Shown here: piece by piece, positions 39,901 through 48,796 of the stretch
How the letters are laid out: each line of letters starts with the position of its first letter
Position numbering within the stretch: position 1 is the first letter of the stretch
Assembly: GCA_016718805.1 (NCBI GenBank)
Contig: JADKCP010000001.1
Location: forward strand, 1,228,001 to 1,292,000
Reading direction: 5' to 3'
Origin: Bacteroidota bacterium
Lineage (GTDB): Bacteria > Bacteroidota > Bacteroidia > UBA4408
Length of the DNA: 64,000 nucleotides
Notes under the pieces: model-generated
Told to the model about the DNA's origin: nothing
Database searches by the model: none
Seen by the model: only the letters and a program-made list of their open reading frames with translations
Program-made: the position numbers and the translations under genes

Positions 39901-40024
39901 TGGAGGTGAGGTAATACGTGGCTTTGCGTTTGCATTGTTAATTGGAATTGTAATCGGTACCTATTCTTCAATATGTATCGCTACACCAATTGTTATTGAT
40001 TTCGATAAGCAAAAACAAGAATAA
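36971..40024 (+). CDS. secDF: Protein translocase SecDF fusion
   Basis: This 1017-residue protein joins SecD and SecF, an inner-membrane pair that uses the proton gradient to drive late steps of Sec export. SecD begins with one membrane helix and the NLGLDLRGGMNVTLEV signature (about residue 97), then the P1 head and a five-helix block (about 530-690). SecF starts near residue 716 with VGKRKMYY and NFGVDFKGGRTYVVRF. A hydrophilic Ala/Thr/Asp/Lys-rich stretch at about residues 279-345 interrupts the SecD periplasmic part. The heavy load of secreted proteins in this region fits the need for it. It has its own terminator. Confidence 0.95.
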   Translation: MQNKGAIKFFAIALAVVCIFQLSFTLITRNAEKRAAEYASSKFATMQNLSDAAKANPDSVKESISKHYLDSIAGLPLYNILLKNYTYRECKEKEINLGLDLRGGMNVTLEVSVVDLIKAMSKNSNDSAFNKALQVANQKMKNSQKDYVTLFAESYKEVAPNGKLAAIFNTIELKDKIKYESTNDEVISVIRKEATDAIDRSEKILRTRIDKFGVTQPNIQKLGISGRILIELPGVKEKERVRKLLQGTANLEFWETYDNNEISPLLIKANEKLAALLHPELMKDTANADTTAEAKLNPVAETAATDSTKATSESEGASLSSAKKDTNKLAAKNDTAKAKQENPLFEVLTPAVQRGEKGQFYAAPGPVIGTALIADTAKVNEMLAMQVVKGLLPQNLRPLWTVKAFDTEERRLQLVAIKSNRENRAPLEGNVITDASGDFAQNSSKAEVSMSMNSEGAQTWKRLTKENIGKSIAIVLDNSVYSFPTVQSEIGGGRSSITGNFDITEAKDLANILKAGKLPAPARIVQEAVVGPSLGKEAIVNGLFSFVIALVLVLLFMGFYYNKAGWVADIALFANVFFIMGILASLGAVLTLPGIAGIVLTIGMSVDANILIFERVREELHAGNSVKQAIKEGFHNAMSSVIDSNITTLLLGIILYVFGTGPIQGFATTLIIGILTSLFSAIFISRLIFENMLDKNRSISFSTKATENMFKNININFVGKRKMYYLISSAIIAMGIVGYTMHGLNFGVDFKGGRTYVVRFDGDTEPEKVREALAQPLAAAPEVKTFGKDNQVKITTPYLIDDNSTDVDAKVESKINEGLSKLGKKFTIMSSQKVGENISDDIKISSVWAVVFSCILMFIFIFIRFRKWQYGLGAVAALFHDVLIVLSCYAIFNGVLPFSLEIDANFIAAILTVMAYSMTDTVVVFDRIREYLSTNNKKELIGKEQTTIINYALNSTLSRTINTSLTIFFVLLAIFIFGGEVIRGFAFALLIGIVIGTYSSICIATPIVIDFDKQKQE

Positions 40025-40042
40025 TTGATTTCATTATTACTG

Positions 40043-40075
40043 AAAAAACACGCTCCAATGAGCGTGTTTTTTTTT
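40043..40075 (+). terminator. Terminator of secDF
   Basis: Stem AAAAAACACGCTC / GAGCGTGTTTTTT with loop CAAT, followed by a T run. Confidence 0.92.
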
Positions 40076-40186
40076 GATAATATGCTAGACTTTAGTCATT
40101 CGGAAATTGCATTATATAGGTTATAGTGTGCATAATTCCAATGAATCAACAATTAAAATTATATTTACGTTTTCAAATAAATTACG

Positions 40187-42253
40187 ATGAATAAATTTAA
40201 AGATTTTAGCGTTTTACTGATAAGTAGTGCATTATTATTGACAGCCTGTGCAGAAAATTCAAATCAATCAAAACAAACTACCGAAAGCTTCAGTGATCCA
40301 TTAACTGAACATATTGATAGTACTGTGAGTCCGGCCGAAGATTTTTTTTCGTTTGCAAATGGTCGCTGGTTTAAAGAAAATCCTATTCCTGCTTCTGAAT
40401 CTTACAACGGTATATTTTTAATTATTCAGGATTCGGTTAACGCAGCAATTCGCGATATATGTGAAAAATCAGCTAAGCTTAGCGATGTAAAAACAGGTAC
40501 TAACCAACAAAAAATAGGTGATCTGTTTTACAGTGGTATGGATACGCTTTCCATCGAGAAAGCTGGAATAACGCCACTTAAATCTCGCTTAGACGCTATT
40601 GCTAAAATTAGTTCTGCTGATGATCTCACACTTGAAATAGCTGAATTACATAAATTGGGTGTAGATGTTTTTTTCAATTTTGATGTGCGACAAGATGAAA
40701 AAATAAGTGCACAAATGATAGTTGCTTTAATGCAAGGAGGTCTTGGCTTGCCGGAACGTGATTATTACAGCAATACCGATACACGTACCCTCGAAATCAG
40801 AAGTGCCTATCAACAGCACATCCAAAATATGCTTGTTCTTGCCGGTGAAAAAAGTGAAGTTGCGAAACTCAAGTCACAAAATATAATCGCTTTAGAAACC
40901 TCAATCGCCAAAGCTTGCCGCAAAATGGAAGCCTTGCGAGACCCCTTTAAAAACTACAATAAACTTACACTTGCACAAGTCGAAAAGTTGGTACCTGCTG
41001 TAAAATGGACTAAGTTGTTTACCGGATTTGGTTTACAACAGGTCGATACAATTAACATGGGGCAACCTGAATTTTTTAAAAACCTAAATACTGTGTTAAA
41101 TCAAACCTCTATGGAGGATGTAAAAGCTTACCTAAGCTGGAATTTGATCAGTAATTATGCGAGCTATTTATCGAAGGATTTTGAATATGAAGATTTTTTG
41201 TTTTACACTCAAAAACTGTCGGGAAACAAAGAACAAAAGCCACGCTGGCAAAAAGTGGTTGAAACAACTGATAAGGCATTAGGTGAATTAATCGGCCAGG
41301 AATATGTTGCTCATTACTTACCGGCTAACTCTAAAGAAAAGCTTATTGAAATTGGAAATAATATACAAGAAGTTTATCGCGCTCGCATTAAACAATGCGA
41401 TTGGATGAGTGAACTTACAAAGGAAAAGGCCTTGAAAAAACTGAATGCTGTTTCGATGAAAATTGGTTATCCTGATAAGTGGCGAGATCATTCGGCTTTG
41501 TCAATTGATAAAAGTTCTTTTGCTGCGAATATGATGAACGTAATGCGATGGAATTTTAATCACATGATTGAAAAGTATGGTAAACCGGTTGATCGCACAG
41601 AGTGGCACATGACACCACAAACCTATAATGCCTATTACAATCCAAGTAACAATGAAATTGTGATTCCAGCTTGCAATATATTGGTGCCGGGTTATACAAA
41701 GACTCAAATGCCCGAAGATGCTATATTGTACGGAATTATTGGAGGATCAACTTTTGGTCATGAAATTACTCATGGTTTTGATGATGAAGGAAGTTTGTAT
41801 GACGAAAATGGAAATCTAAATGATTGGTGGAGTAAGGAAGATAGAGAAAATTTTAAAGCACGAACAGCGCTTATGGTTAAACAGTATGATAATTATGTAA
41901 TGCTCGATACCCTTCATCTTCGTGGTTTAAATACATTGGGCGAAAATTTGGCTGATTTGGGTGGAGTGCTCATGGGATATGAAGCTTTCAAAAAAACAAA
42001 GGATGGGCAAGCAAATACAGTAAAGAATGGATATACAGCCGAGCAGCGCTATTTCTTAAGTTATGCCTTTGCTTGGTTAATACAACGTAGAAACGAAGAA
42101 ATCGCAAAACGCATCATGACGGATGTACATGCACCTTCAAAATATCGTGTAAATGGACCATTAAGCGTGATGGAACAATTTTATTCAGCCTTTAATGTAA
42201 AGCCGGGTAATGAAATGTATCGCGAAAAAAACGAGCGAGTAAAAATTTGGTAA
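40187..42253 (+). CDS. pepO: M13 family zinc metallopeptidase (neprilysin/PepO-like) lipoprotein
   Basis: 688 residues with a lipobox LTAC (about residue 21). The mature protein has the PepO-type layout: SVSPAEDFFSFANGRW near the front, an N-A-Y-Y-N-P-S-N-N substrate-binding motif, and the zinc site H525-E-I-T-H529. The third zinc ligand is E586 in GENLADLGG. It cleaves peptides in the periplasm or at the outer membrane. Its stop codon lies 19 bases before the 87-bp repeat array. Confidence 0.92.
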   Translation: MNKFKDFSVLLISSALLLTACAENSNQSKQTTESFSDPLTEHIDSTVSPAEDFFSFANGRWFKENPIPASESYNGIFLIIQDSVNAAIRDICEKSAKLSDVKTGTNQQKIGDLFYSGMDTLSIEKAGITPLKSRLDAIAKISSADDLTLEIAELHKLGVDVFFNFDVRQDEKISAQMIVALMQGGLGLPERDYYSNTDTRTLEIRSAYQQHIQNMLVLAGEKSEVAKLKSQNIIALETSIAKACRKMEALRDPFKNYNKLTLAQVEKLVPAVKWTKLFTGFGLQQVDTINMGQPEFFKNLNTVLNQTSMEDVKAYLSWNLISNYASYLSKDFEYEDFLFYTQKLSGNKEQKPRWQKVVETTDKALGELIGQEYVAHYLPANSKEKLIEIGNNIQEVYRARIKQCDWMSELTKEKALKKLNAVSMKIGYPDKWRDHSALSIDKSSFAANMMNVMRWNFNHMIEKYGKPVDRTEWHMTPQTYNAYYNPSNNEIVIPACNILVPGYTKTQMPEDAILYGIIGGSTFGHEITHGFDDEGSLYDENGNLNDWWSKEDRENFKARTALMVKQYDNYVMLDTLHLRGLNTLGENLADLGGVLMGYEAFKKTKDGQANTVKNGYTAEQRYFLSYAFAWLIQRRNEEIAKRIMTDVHAPSKYRVNGPLSVMEQFYSAFNVKPGNEMYREKNERVKIW

Positions 42254-42272
42254 CGAAATTTTGCTACGACCC

Positions 42273-42870
42273 ACAACTCGTCCGCGTTTGCAACGCGGAT
42301 GGATGAAATTTGCCTACAACTCGTCCGCGTTTGCAACGCGGATGCATGAAACTTGCGTTTGTAACGCAATAAACGAAAATACCAATTAGCACCCCAACTC
42401 CCACAACTCGTCCGCGTTTGCAACGCGGATGCATGAAACTTGCGTTTGTAACGCAATAAACGAAAATACCAATTTGCACCCCAACTCCCACAACTCGTCC
42501 GCGTTTGCAACGTGGATGCATGAAACTTACGTTTGTAACGCAATAAACGAAAATACCAATTTGCACCCCAACTCCCACAACTCGTCCGCGTTTGCAACGC
42601 GGATGCATGAGACTTGCGTTTGTAACGCAATAAACGAAAATTCCAATTTGCTCCTCACCTCGCCCACAAATCGTCTGCGTTTGCAACGCGGATGCATGAA
42701 ACTTGCGTTTGTAACGCAATAAACGAAAATTCCAATTTGCTCCTCAACTCGCCCACAACTCGTCCGCGTTTGCAACGCGGATGCATGAAACTTGCGTTTG
42801 TAACGCAATAAACGAAAATACCAATTTGCACCCCAACTCACAACCTGTCCGAGTTTGCAGCCCACATCTA
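42273..42870. repeat. Tandem array of 87-89 bp units with paired hairpins
   Basis: Six full units start at 42316, 42403, 42490, 42577, 42666 and 42755. A half-unit precedes them (42273) and a degenerate unit follows (42840). Each full unit contains two related inverted repeats: CCGCGTT-TGC-AACGCGG, then after about 11 bases TTGCGTT-TGT-AACGCAA. An AT-rich spacer ending CCCCAACTCCC completes the unit. Units differ by a few substitutions and two-base length changes. The array lies between the 3' ends of convergent genes. Several overlapping ORFs across it are by-products of the repeats. It looks like an extragenic palindromic (REP/BIME-like) element, not a CRISPR array, since there are no unique spacers. 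Confidence 0.9.
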
Positions 42871-42902
42871 GTCCTAGTTTGCGACTATTCTATTGCTTTT
42901 AG

Positions 42903-43358
42903 TCAAGTAATGTTTTCCACTAAAAGCGATGCTACTTTTTTATCTATTTCAAAAGTAAAATCAGAAGTTTTAAGATGTTGAAGTGCTATCCATCTAAATC
43001 GTTGAAAATTCTCCTTCAAATTATCTTCAGTAATAGCACTATCGTTAGTAATTGGAAAATCATTTTTTTTCAAAGCTACCAAATAGTAAATGCTTAACAG
43101 TTGCCTATTGTCAAAGGCTGATTTTACAAAGTAATCGGTGGTGTAAAAGTGCGATACTATTTCAATTTCCAACTCTAATTCTTCCATCCATTCGCGTTTG
43201 AGGCAATCGTGCAATCCTTCTCCAATCTCGAGTCCTCCACCGGGAAACTTGGTCATTAACATTCCCATTCTAAACTCATCGCTAACTAAAACAGCATTGT
43301 TCAATATCAATAAACCATATACGCGTATATTTAAGTTGTTTGATGTTAATGCTACCAT
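42903..43358 (-). CDS. NUDIX hydrolase
   Basis: 151 residues. The NUDIX box reads G-G-L-E-I-G-E-x7-R-E-W-M-E-E-L-E-L, matching GX5EX7REUXEEXGU except that Leu replaces the last Gly. The enzyme hydrolyses a nucleoside diphosphate linked to another moiety; the substrate is unknown. It lies 27 bases behind mnmD, at the end of a five-gene minus-strand cluster. Confidence 0.85.
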   Translation of the reverse strand: MVALTSNNLNIRVYGLLILNNAVLVSDEFRMGMLMTKFPGGGLEIGEGLHDCLKREWMEELELEIEIVSHFYTTDYFVKSAFDNRQLLSIYYLVALKKNDFPITNDSAITEDNLKENFQRFRWIALQHLKTSDFTFEIDKKVASLLVENIT

Positions 43359-43385
43359 ATTGTGTGTTTTAGTATCTTCTTAAAA

Positions 43386-44054
43386 TTAATGGAACTTTTT
43401 CACTGCCCTTGTCATTTCACGCTTTCCTGGCGGTCCCGGTAATGCTTCAATAGTAAATCCAGCCTCCTTTAAATTTCGTTTTACAGCACCTTTGGCACAA
43501 TAGGTAACGAGTATACCGGAATAATTTAGACTTTTATAAAGTTTAGTGAACTGTTCAACAGTCCATAATTCTGGCTGTGACTGAGGCGAGAAAGCATCAA
43601 AATAAATTAAATCAAATTGCTTTTCGCTTTCATAATCTTCTAGTTTAATCTGCTTTTTCTCAAGGCTAAAAATGGAATTTATAGGTATTAATTTTTCCCA
43701 TTCAGAAGCGTGCAATTCAGCAAATAATATGTTATGTTCCTTAAACATTGTACTATTTGCAAAGTTTAATTGATTGGTAATTTCAGGTGCAAGAGGAAAG
43801 GTTTCTAAAGTTGTGTATTCAACAGAGCAAGTTAATTCACGCGCTGTTAGGGCGGTTAACCATGCATTTAGACCGGTTCCGAACCCTATTTCAAGAAGTG
43901 AAATTTGTTTTTTTTGTTGAGCAATTGCTTTTAGTCCGGCCTCAATAAATACATGCTTCGATTCCTGTATAGCGCCATGTATACTATGATAGGTTTCATC
44001 TAATACAGGATGTTGAAGGGTATGACTGCCGTCTTTTGTGACAATAATTTTCAT
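43386..44054 (-). CDS. mnmD: tRNA 5-methylaminomethyl-2-thiouridine methyltransferase
   Basis: 222 residues from the ATG at 44054; a TTG two codons upstream is unlikely. It is an SAM-dependent methyltransferase with motif LLEIGFGTGLNAWLT (about 55-69) and catalytic-region FDLIYFDAFSPQSQPELW. The ending LPGPPGKREMTRA is diagnostic of the MnmC2/MnmD domain. It makes the last methyl transfer in mnm5s2U34 synthesis. The FAD-dependent MnmC1 domain of the enterobacterial fusion is absent, as usual for stand-alone MnmD. Confidence 0.92.
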   Translation of the reverse strand: MKIIVTKDGSHTLQHPVLDETYHSIHGAIQESKHVFIEAGLKAIAQQKKQISLLEIGFGTGLNAWLTALTARELTCSVEYTTLETFPLAPEITNQLNFANSTMFKEHNILFAELHASEWEKLIPINSIFSLEKKQIKLEDYESEKQFDLIYFDAFSPQSQPELWTVEQFTKLYKSLNYSGILVTYCAKGAVKRNLKEAGFTIEALPGPPGKREMTRAVKKFH

Positions 44055-44064
44055 GCACAACGAA

Positions 44065-46176
44065 TTAATATCCTTCTTCTTTCCAAATGAATTTCAAGCT
44101 TGATAAATCATACCAGGCCAATTTATCGTTATGAATAAGAAGTGTGTATTTTTCACTTAACTCGGGTAGTTTATCCAATTCAGCAGCAAGAATAACTTTC
44201 CCGCTAAGGTGCATTATTCCATAGTTTCCACCACGCTCAACAATTACCATTGAATCGGTTATGTTGTGCAATGCATCCCACTCCGGTGCAAGCAATTGTT
44301 TTCCTTTTAGATCAATTAAACCAAATTTATTCTTAATTTTTACTTTTAGTATCGTTGAAGAAACTAGCGACAAATATTGATATTTAAAAGGAAGTAGTGT
44401 TTTCAGTGTAGTGTCAATTAAGCCCCATTTTGATTTTTTTTGTGCCACAAATAGTCCGGAATTAGGGTAGGATATTGCCTCAAATTCGATAGGGACTACC
44501 ACTTTATTTTGTAAATTAATAAAACCTGTTTTTCCTTTTAATTGCACGCGTATTAGGTTGTTTTGCAAATTGTCTAGCGGCTTCTCATCACTTGTATAAT
44601 CATAGAGCAAGGGAATTGTGATTTTTCCAGAGGTATCACAATAACCTAATTTTTCGTCTTTCACTAAAGGCGCTATTCCAGCAGCAAATACATCAATTCT
44701 ATCATATTCAGCTGCTAGCACCAGTTGACCTTTTTTAGAAATTAAACCATAGTAATCACCAATCTGAATTTTTGCAAGTTCGGTAGTAAAATTCTCGGCC
44801 CAATCGTAAGTGGGAGCTATCAAAGTTTGTCCGCTTTTAGTAAGGTATCCGCTTTTTTGATTTTGCTCTATAACTGCAAAACCATTTTTAAAATCGCCGG
44901 CATTATCATAAATGGCTGGGTATATCAAATCTCCTTTGGTGTTGATATAGCCGTATTTCCCGTCTTTTTTGGCTACTGCCAATCCTTCTTTAAAATCTGC
45001 AATTTCATCATACTTTGCTTGTACCACGAAGTTTCCACTCTTATTGATAACACCATAGTGAGATGCAATTTTTACCACAGCCAAACCGCCTGCAAATTTT
45101 TCGGCTTCTGTAAAGTTTAAGGGAATAACTACTTTTCCTTGTTTATCAATATATCCACTTTTACCCGATTTTTCTGCAACTGCAAGTCCTTCACTAAATT
45201 CTTCCAGCCAATCAAATTGTGGTGTAATTACTATGTTACCTGTTGAATCCATGCAACCCCATTTTCCATTTTCTCTAATTTTAAAAAGTCGTTTACGTGC
45301 AAGTGCCAGTTCATTGGCTACAAATTCTTTGTCAGGGAATTCAGGATATTTTTTTACAAATTCAGAAATAGCATTCGCTGTAAAATCCAATGTTGATAGC
45401 TGGTATAAAGCTTTCCAGGCATCCGTTAAATGTTTGTTTTTGGGATAATTTTTGATAAAATTTAGATACTCACTTTCTGTTTTGTGGGATGTTTCTTTTG
45501 CATAAACCGAATCTTGCGCTATCTGTGCAAAAGGATTGGTAGGATATTCACGTACAAATTTTGCAAAATTTTCAAGCTTATTTTCTTTGGTTTCGGTTAA
45601 ATACAATTTACGGTCAAAATCTTTTTTAGCAGCTATTGCTTGTTTTGAGTTAGGATAGCTATCGATAAATTGTTGAAAAGCGTTCAAGGTTCCTTCTGCT
45701 TTAGCAAGTTCGTAGGCAAGCTGGTTCCTTTGTTCAAGGGCATCATTCAACTGCAGCGCTGTTTTGTGTTGTTCAATAAATTTTTGATACGCAGCTAATG
45801 TATGTTGCCTCTTAGTGTATGCAAAATCAAGTGAATCTATTTTTTGCTGCAACGAAATTATTGATAGTGAATCAATAGAGAATTTTTTTAATTCAATTCT
45901 TCTTTTCGTATCACTGGCTGCATAAAATGCATTTAATTTTTTTGCATATCGGAAAGCAGAATCAAGGTTGTAAAATGGATTGTCGTTGCGCGAATAAATT
46001 GTAGCCAACCCATAACCTGATGCAAGTACATCTTTTTTTAAGGTTTGTTGAAAGAGCCGTTTAGCTTCAAAATAATTGTATACTTCTAAGGCTTTATATC
46101 CTTTATCAATTTTTGAAGGAAAAATAAAGGAACAAAAAAGCAAACTAAGTAGCGTGCATATAACTAGCGGTTTCAT
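44065..46176 (-). CDS. WG-repeat protein with N-terminal TPR-like region
   Basis: The protein has 703 residues. A signal peptide (about 1-22) is followed by a helical region with TPR-like character (about 25-290, with recurring F-x-x-F-I/V-x-x-Y-P). From about residue 300 to the end there are a dozen WG repeats of the type GKSGYIDKQGKVVIPLNF, which form beta-rich solenoids. The function of such proteins is unknown; they are often outer-envelope located. It lies 10 bases before mnmD and 14 bases behind the ABC exporter, so it is probably part of the same operon. Confidence 0.85.
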   Translation of the reverse strand: MKPLVICTLLSLLFCSFIFPSKIDKGYKALEVYNYFEAKRLFQQTLKKDVLASGYGLATIYSRNDNPFYNLDSAFRYAKKLNAFYAASDTKRRIELKKFSIDSLSIISLQQKIDSLDFAYTKRQHTLAAYQKFIEQHKTALQLNDALEQRNQLAYELAKAEGTLNAFQQFIDSYPNSKQAIAAKKDFDRKLYLTETKENKLENFAKFVREYPTNPFAQIAQDSVYAKETSHKTESEYLNFIKNYPKNKHLTDAWKALYQLSTLDFTANAISEFVKKYPEFPDKEFVANELALARKRLFKIRENGKWGCMDSTGNIVITPQFDWLEEFSEGLAVAEKSGKSGYIDKQGKVVIPLNFTEAEKFAGGLAVVKIASHYGVINKSGNFVVQAKYDEIADFKEGLAVAKKDGKYGYINTKGDLIYPAIYDNAGDFKNGFAVIEQNQKSGYLTKSGQTLIAPTYDWAENFTTELAKIQIGDYYGLISKKGQLVLAAEYDRIDVFAAGIAPLVKDEKLGYCDTSGKITIPLLYDYTSDEKPLDNLQNNLIRVQLKGKTGFINLQNKVVVPIEFEAISYPNSGLFVAQKKSKWGLIDTTLKTLLPFKYQYLSLVSSTILKVKIKNKFGLIDLKGKQLLAPEWDALHNITDSMVIVERGGNYGIMHLSGKVILAAELDKLPELSEKYTLLIHNDKLAWYDLSSLKFIWKEEGY

Positions 46177-46190
46177 TGGTTGGTAGAGAA

Positions 46191-47960
46191 TTACACAACA
46201 GCAACTTTAACTGAAGCACGTTCGCGTTCACCAATTTGTTGCCGCCACATAGCGTAATACAATCCTTTGGCATCCAACAAATCGTGGTGTTTTCCTTGTT
46301 CAACTATCTGACCCTTTTCAAGCACTATAATTTTATCAGCATGCATTACCGTCGATAAGCGATGTGCAATTAGCACGGTTAAATGCTGGCGATTGTCGGA
46401 TATGGAGCGAATGGTTTCACTGATTTCTTTTTCATTAAGCGAATCTAAAGCAGAGGTAGCCTCATCAAAAACCAGTAAACTAGGTTTGCGCAAAAGTGCA
46501 CGCGCAATTGACAAGCGTTGTTTTTCTCCCCCAGATACTTTTACACCGCCTTCTCCAATAACTGTATCTAAACCTTTATCGGCACGCGCTAACAAACTTT
46601 GACACGCAGCTTTTTCAAGCATTTCCATACATTCGGCATCGCTGGCTGTTGGACAAACAAATAATAAGTTTTCGCGTATGCTTCCCGAAAATAATTGAGT
46701 ATCCTGCGTTACAAAACCGATTTGTTCGCGCAATTGATCCAGGTCAATTTCATTTCCATCAATACCATTGTAAGTAATTTTACCGGTATCAGGGCGGTAC
46801 AAGCCTACTAATAATTTTACCATGGTTGTTTTTCCCGAACCAGATGGGCCAACAAAGGCTATTGTTTCGCCTTTTTGTAATTCAAAGGATATGTCATTTA
46901 ATGCTGGGCTGGTAGCTGTTTGATGTTTAAAGGTTACTTCATTAAACGATAAATTTTGAACGCCTTTTATAGGCACTGGATTCGCTGGTTTTGGTTCAAC
47001 AGGCGTTTGCAAAATGTTATTAAAATTATCTAACGAAACTTCAGCTTCACGATAGGTACTTATAATGTTTCCTAGTTCTTGCAAAGGACCAAAAATAAAG
47101 AAGGAATAAATTTGCAAGGAAAACAATTGTCCTAAAGTCATGGTATCAGCAAAAATGAGGTATAGAAGCAAAAACAAAATACAGCTTCGTAAAAAATTCA
47201 CAAAAGTGCCTTGTATAAAACTAATGCTTCTGATGTAACGAACTTTTTTTAGCTCGAGACCAAGTATTTTAGTGGTAGTGCTGTTGAGGCGGTTTATTTC
47301 CTGCTCGGCCAAGCCAAGGCTTTTTACCAATTCAATGTTGCGTAACGATTCGGTTGTAGAACCGGCCAGCGCAGTAGTTTCACCAACAATTTTTTTCTGA
47401 ATATTTTTAATTCGTTTACTCAACAACGAAGTTATGGAACCTAAAATAGGTACAGCTGCAAAATACACCACAGCAATTATCCAGTGGATGCGTATGGCAT
47501 AAATCATAACAAATACAACACCTACCAGTGATGTAAACAAGATGTTGATAAAGGCAAAAATGAGTTTCTCAACATCGGTTCTTACTTTTTGAAGTTTTCC
47601 AAGAGTTTCGCCGCTGCGTTGGTCTTCAAAAACTTTATAGGGTAATTTTAAGGAGTGATTTAAGCCATCCGAATAAATTTGCGCGCCCAGTTTTTGTGTA
47701 ATTACATTCACATAATAATCCTGAAAGTTCTTAGCAATACGCGACATCATTGCTGCTCCCATCGACAATAAAATTAAGCCACCCACACCTTGAATAAATT
47801 CGGTTTTGTTGTAACGATGCGGTCCGGTTGCATAGTTGTCAACCAAGTGTTTAAACACCAACGGATCTAATAAGGAGAATATTTGATTGATGGCCGCAAG
47901 TATTAATGCAAGCACCAATAGTTTCCAATAATTTTTAAGGTATAACCAGAGTAATTTCAT
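46191..47960 (-). CDS. ABC exporter (fused permease and ATPase, MsbA-like)
   Basis: 589 residues. Six membrane helices (about 10-320) are fused to a nucleotide-binding domain. Visible motifs are Walker A GPSGSGKTT (371-379), signature VSGGE (475-479), Walker B LLVFDE (495-500) and the H-loop AHRLST. The half-transporter would act as a homodimer in the inner membrane. It could export lipids, peptides or drugs; the sequence does not decide among these. Confidence 0.88.
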   Translation of the reverse strand: MKLLWLYLKNYWKLLVLALILAAINQIFSLLDPLVFKHLVDNYATGPHRYNKTEFIQGVGGLILLSMGAAMMSRIAKNFQDYYVNVITQKLGAQIYSDGLNHSLKLPYKVFEDQRSGETLGKLQKVRTDVEKLIFAFINILFTSLVGVVFVMIYAIRIHWIIAVVYFAAVPILGSITSLLSKRIKNIQKKIVGETTALAGSTTESLRNIELVKSLGLAEQEINRLNSTTTKILGLELKKVRYIRSISFIQGTFVNFLRSCILFLLLYLIFADTMTLGQLFSLQIYSFFIFGPLQELGNIISTYREAEVSLDNFNNILQTPVEPKPANPVPIKGVQNLSFNEVTFKHQTATSPALNDISFELQKGETIAFVGPSGSGKTTMVKLLVGLYRPDTGKITYNGIDGNEIDLDQLREQIGFVTQDTQLFSGSIRENLLFVCPTASDAECMEMLEKAACQSLLARADKGLDTVIGEGGVKVSGGEKQRLSIARALLRKPSLLVFDEATSALDSLNEKEISETIRSISDNRQHLTVLIAHRLSTVMHADKIIVLEKGQIVEQGKHHDLLDAKGLYYAMWRQQIGERERASVKVAVV

Positions 47961-48047
47961 ATAATTTTATTTGCCACAAGAGAATTGAAAAATGCAATTT
48001 TTATGTGCCACATGTATTAATTTTAAGCACAAAAGGAAACAAAGGTA

Positions 48048-48710
48048 TCAAATATTTTTTGTGAAAAAGGGGCGAGTTATTTCGGCAAATTCACTTAATA
48101 TCATGGCCGTTGCTCCCCATACATGGTGCCCGTTAATGTTGAAGTAGGGGACTTTTACCCTTGTGAGGTCAGGAGCATTTAAACCATGGCTCAAATCCAT
48201 AAATTTATGTTGACGTAATTCATTTTGGTGTAAATCGTTCATGTTTACAAAGATTATTTCAGCCACCTCTTTTTCATCTTTTTTAAAGCTGGGTAAAAAA
48301 GGTAAAAATCCAACTACTGGATGCACCAAAAAATTACTTGGAAAAATATACAATTGACTTAATTCGCCTAACACTTCAATTTGATTCGCAGGAATACCAA
48401 TTTCTTCCTCCGTTTCGCGTAAAGCTGCAGCAATAGGATGCGCGTCTTTTTCCTCAATTTTTCCACCAGGTAAGCTCACCTGCCCACTGTGTACACCAGC
48501 GTAAGATTGTCGTAAGGTTAACACAAAATTCAATGCATTGTTTTGTTCATACAGTAAAATAAGTACGCTACCCTTTCGGTAATTTTTGGCACTTTTCAAA
48601 TATTCTTCCGACGAAAGTCGATGTGCCGGAGCCATTACCTTATGAGCAAAAGCACCGGGTAGGGGCAAAGTTAATTGTTGTTTTAGCTGTGAAATTACCT
48701 CAATAGTCAT
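48048..48710 (-). CDS. NUDIX hydrolase, CoA pyrophosphatase-like
   Basis: 220 residues. The NUDIX box is PGGKIEEKDAHPIAAALRET followed by EEEIGI. Directly before it, LTLRQSYAGVHSGQVSLPGG matches the extra motif of NudL-type coenzyme A pyrophosphatases, which split CoA into 4'-phosphopantetheine and 3',5'-ADP. It is the first gene of the minus-strand cluster, 87 bases ahead of the ABC exporter. Confidence 0.85.
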   Translation of the reverse strand: MTIEVISQLKQQLTLPLPGAFAHKVMAPAHRLSSEEYLKSAKNYRKGSVLILLYEQNNALNFVLTLRQSYAGVHSGQVSLPGGKIEEKDAHPIAAALRETEEEIGIPANQIEVLGELSQLYIFPSNFLVHPVVGFLPFLPSFKKDEKEVAEIIFVNMNDLHQNELRQHKFMDLSHGLNAPDLTRVKVPYFNINGHHVWGATAMILSEFAEITRPFFTKNI

Positions 48711-48796
48711 GAAGGTGTGAAATTAAGTTTTTGTTTTGTACTTGCTGCAAAATGCAAACTGATGTTTGCATAGTTAATGCTAAGGCCAACGCACCC

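Noticed and set aside
42273..42870. CRISPR array
   Set aside because: The whole 87-89 base unit is conserved, with no short repeats separated by unique spacers and no cas genes nearby.
42181..42981. Several overlapping ORFs of 66-151 codons on both strands with repeated MHPRCKRGRVVG or ALQTRTSCGS peptides
   Set aside because: They are translations of the 87-bp repeat array in several frames; nothing suggests selection for protein.
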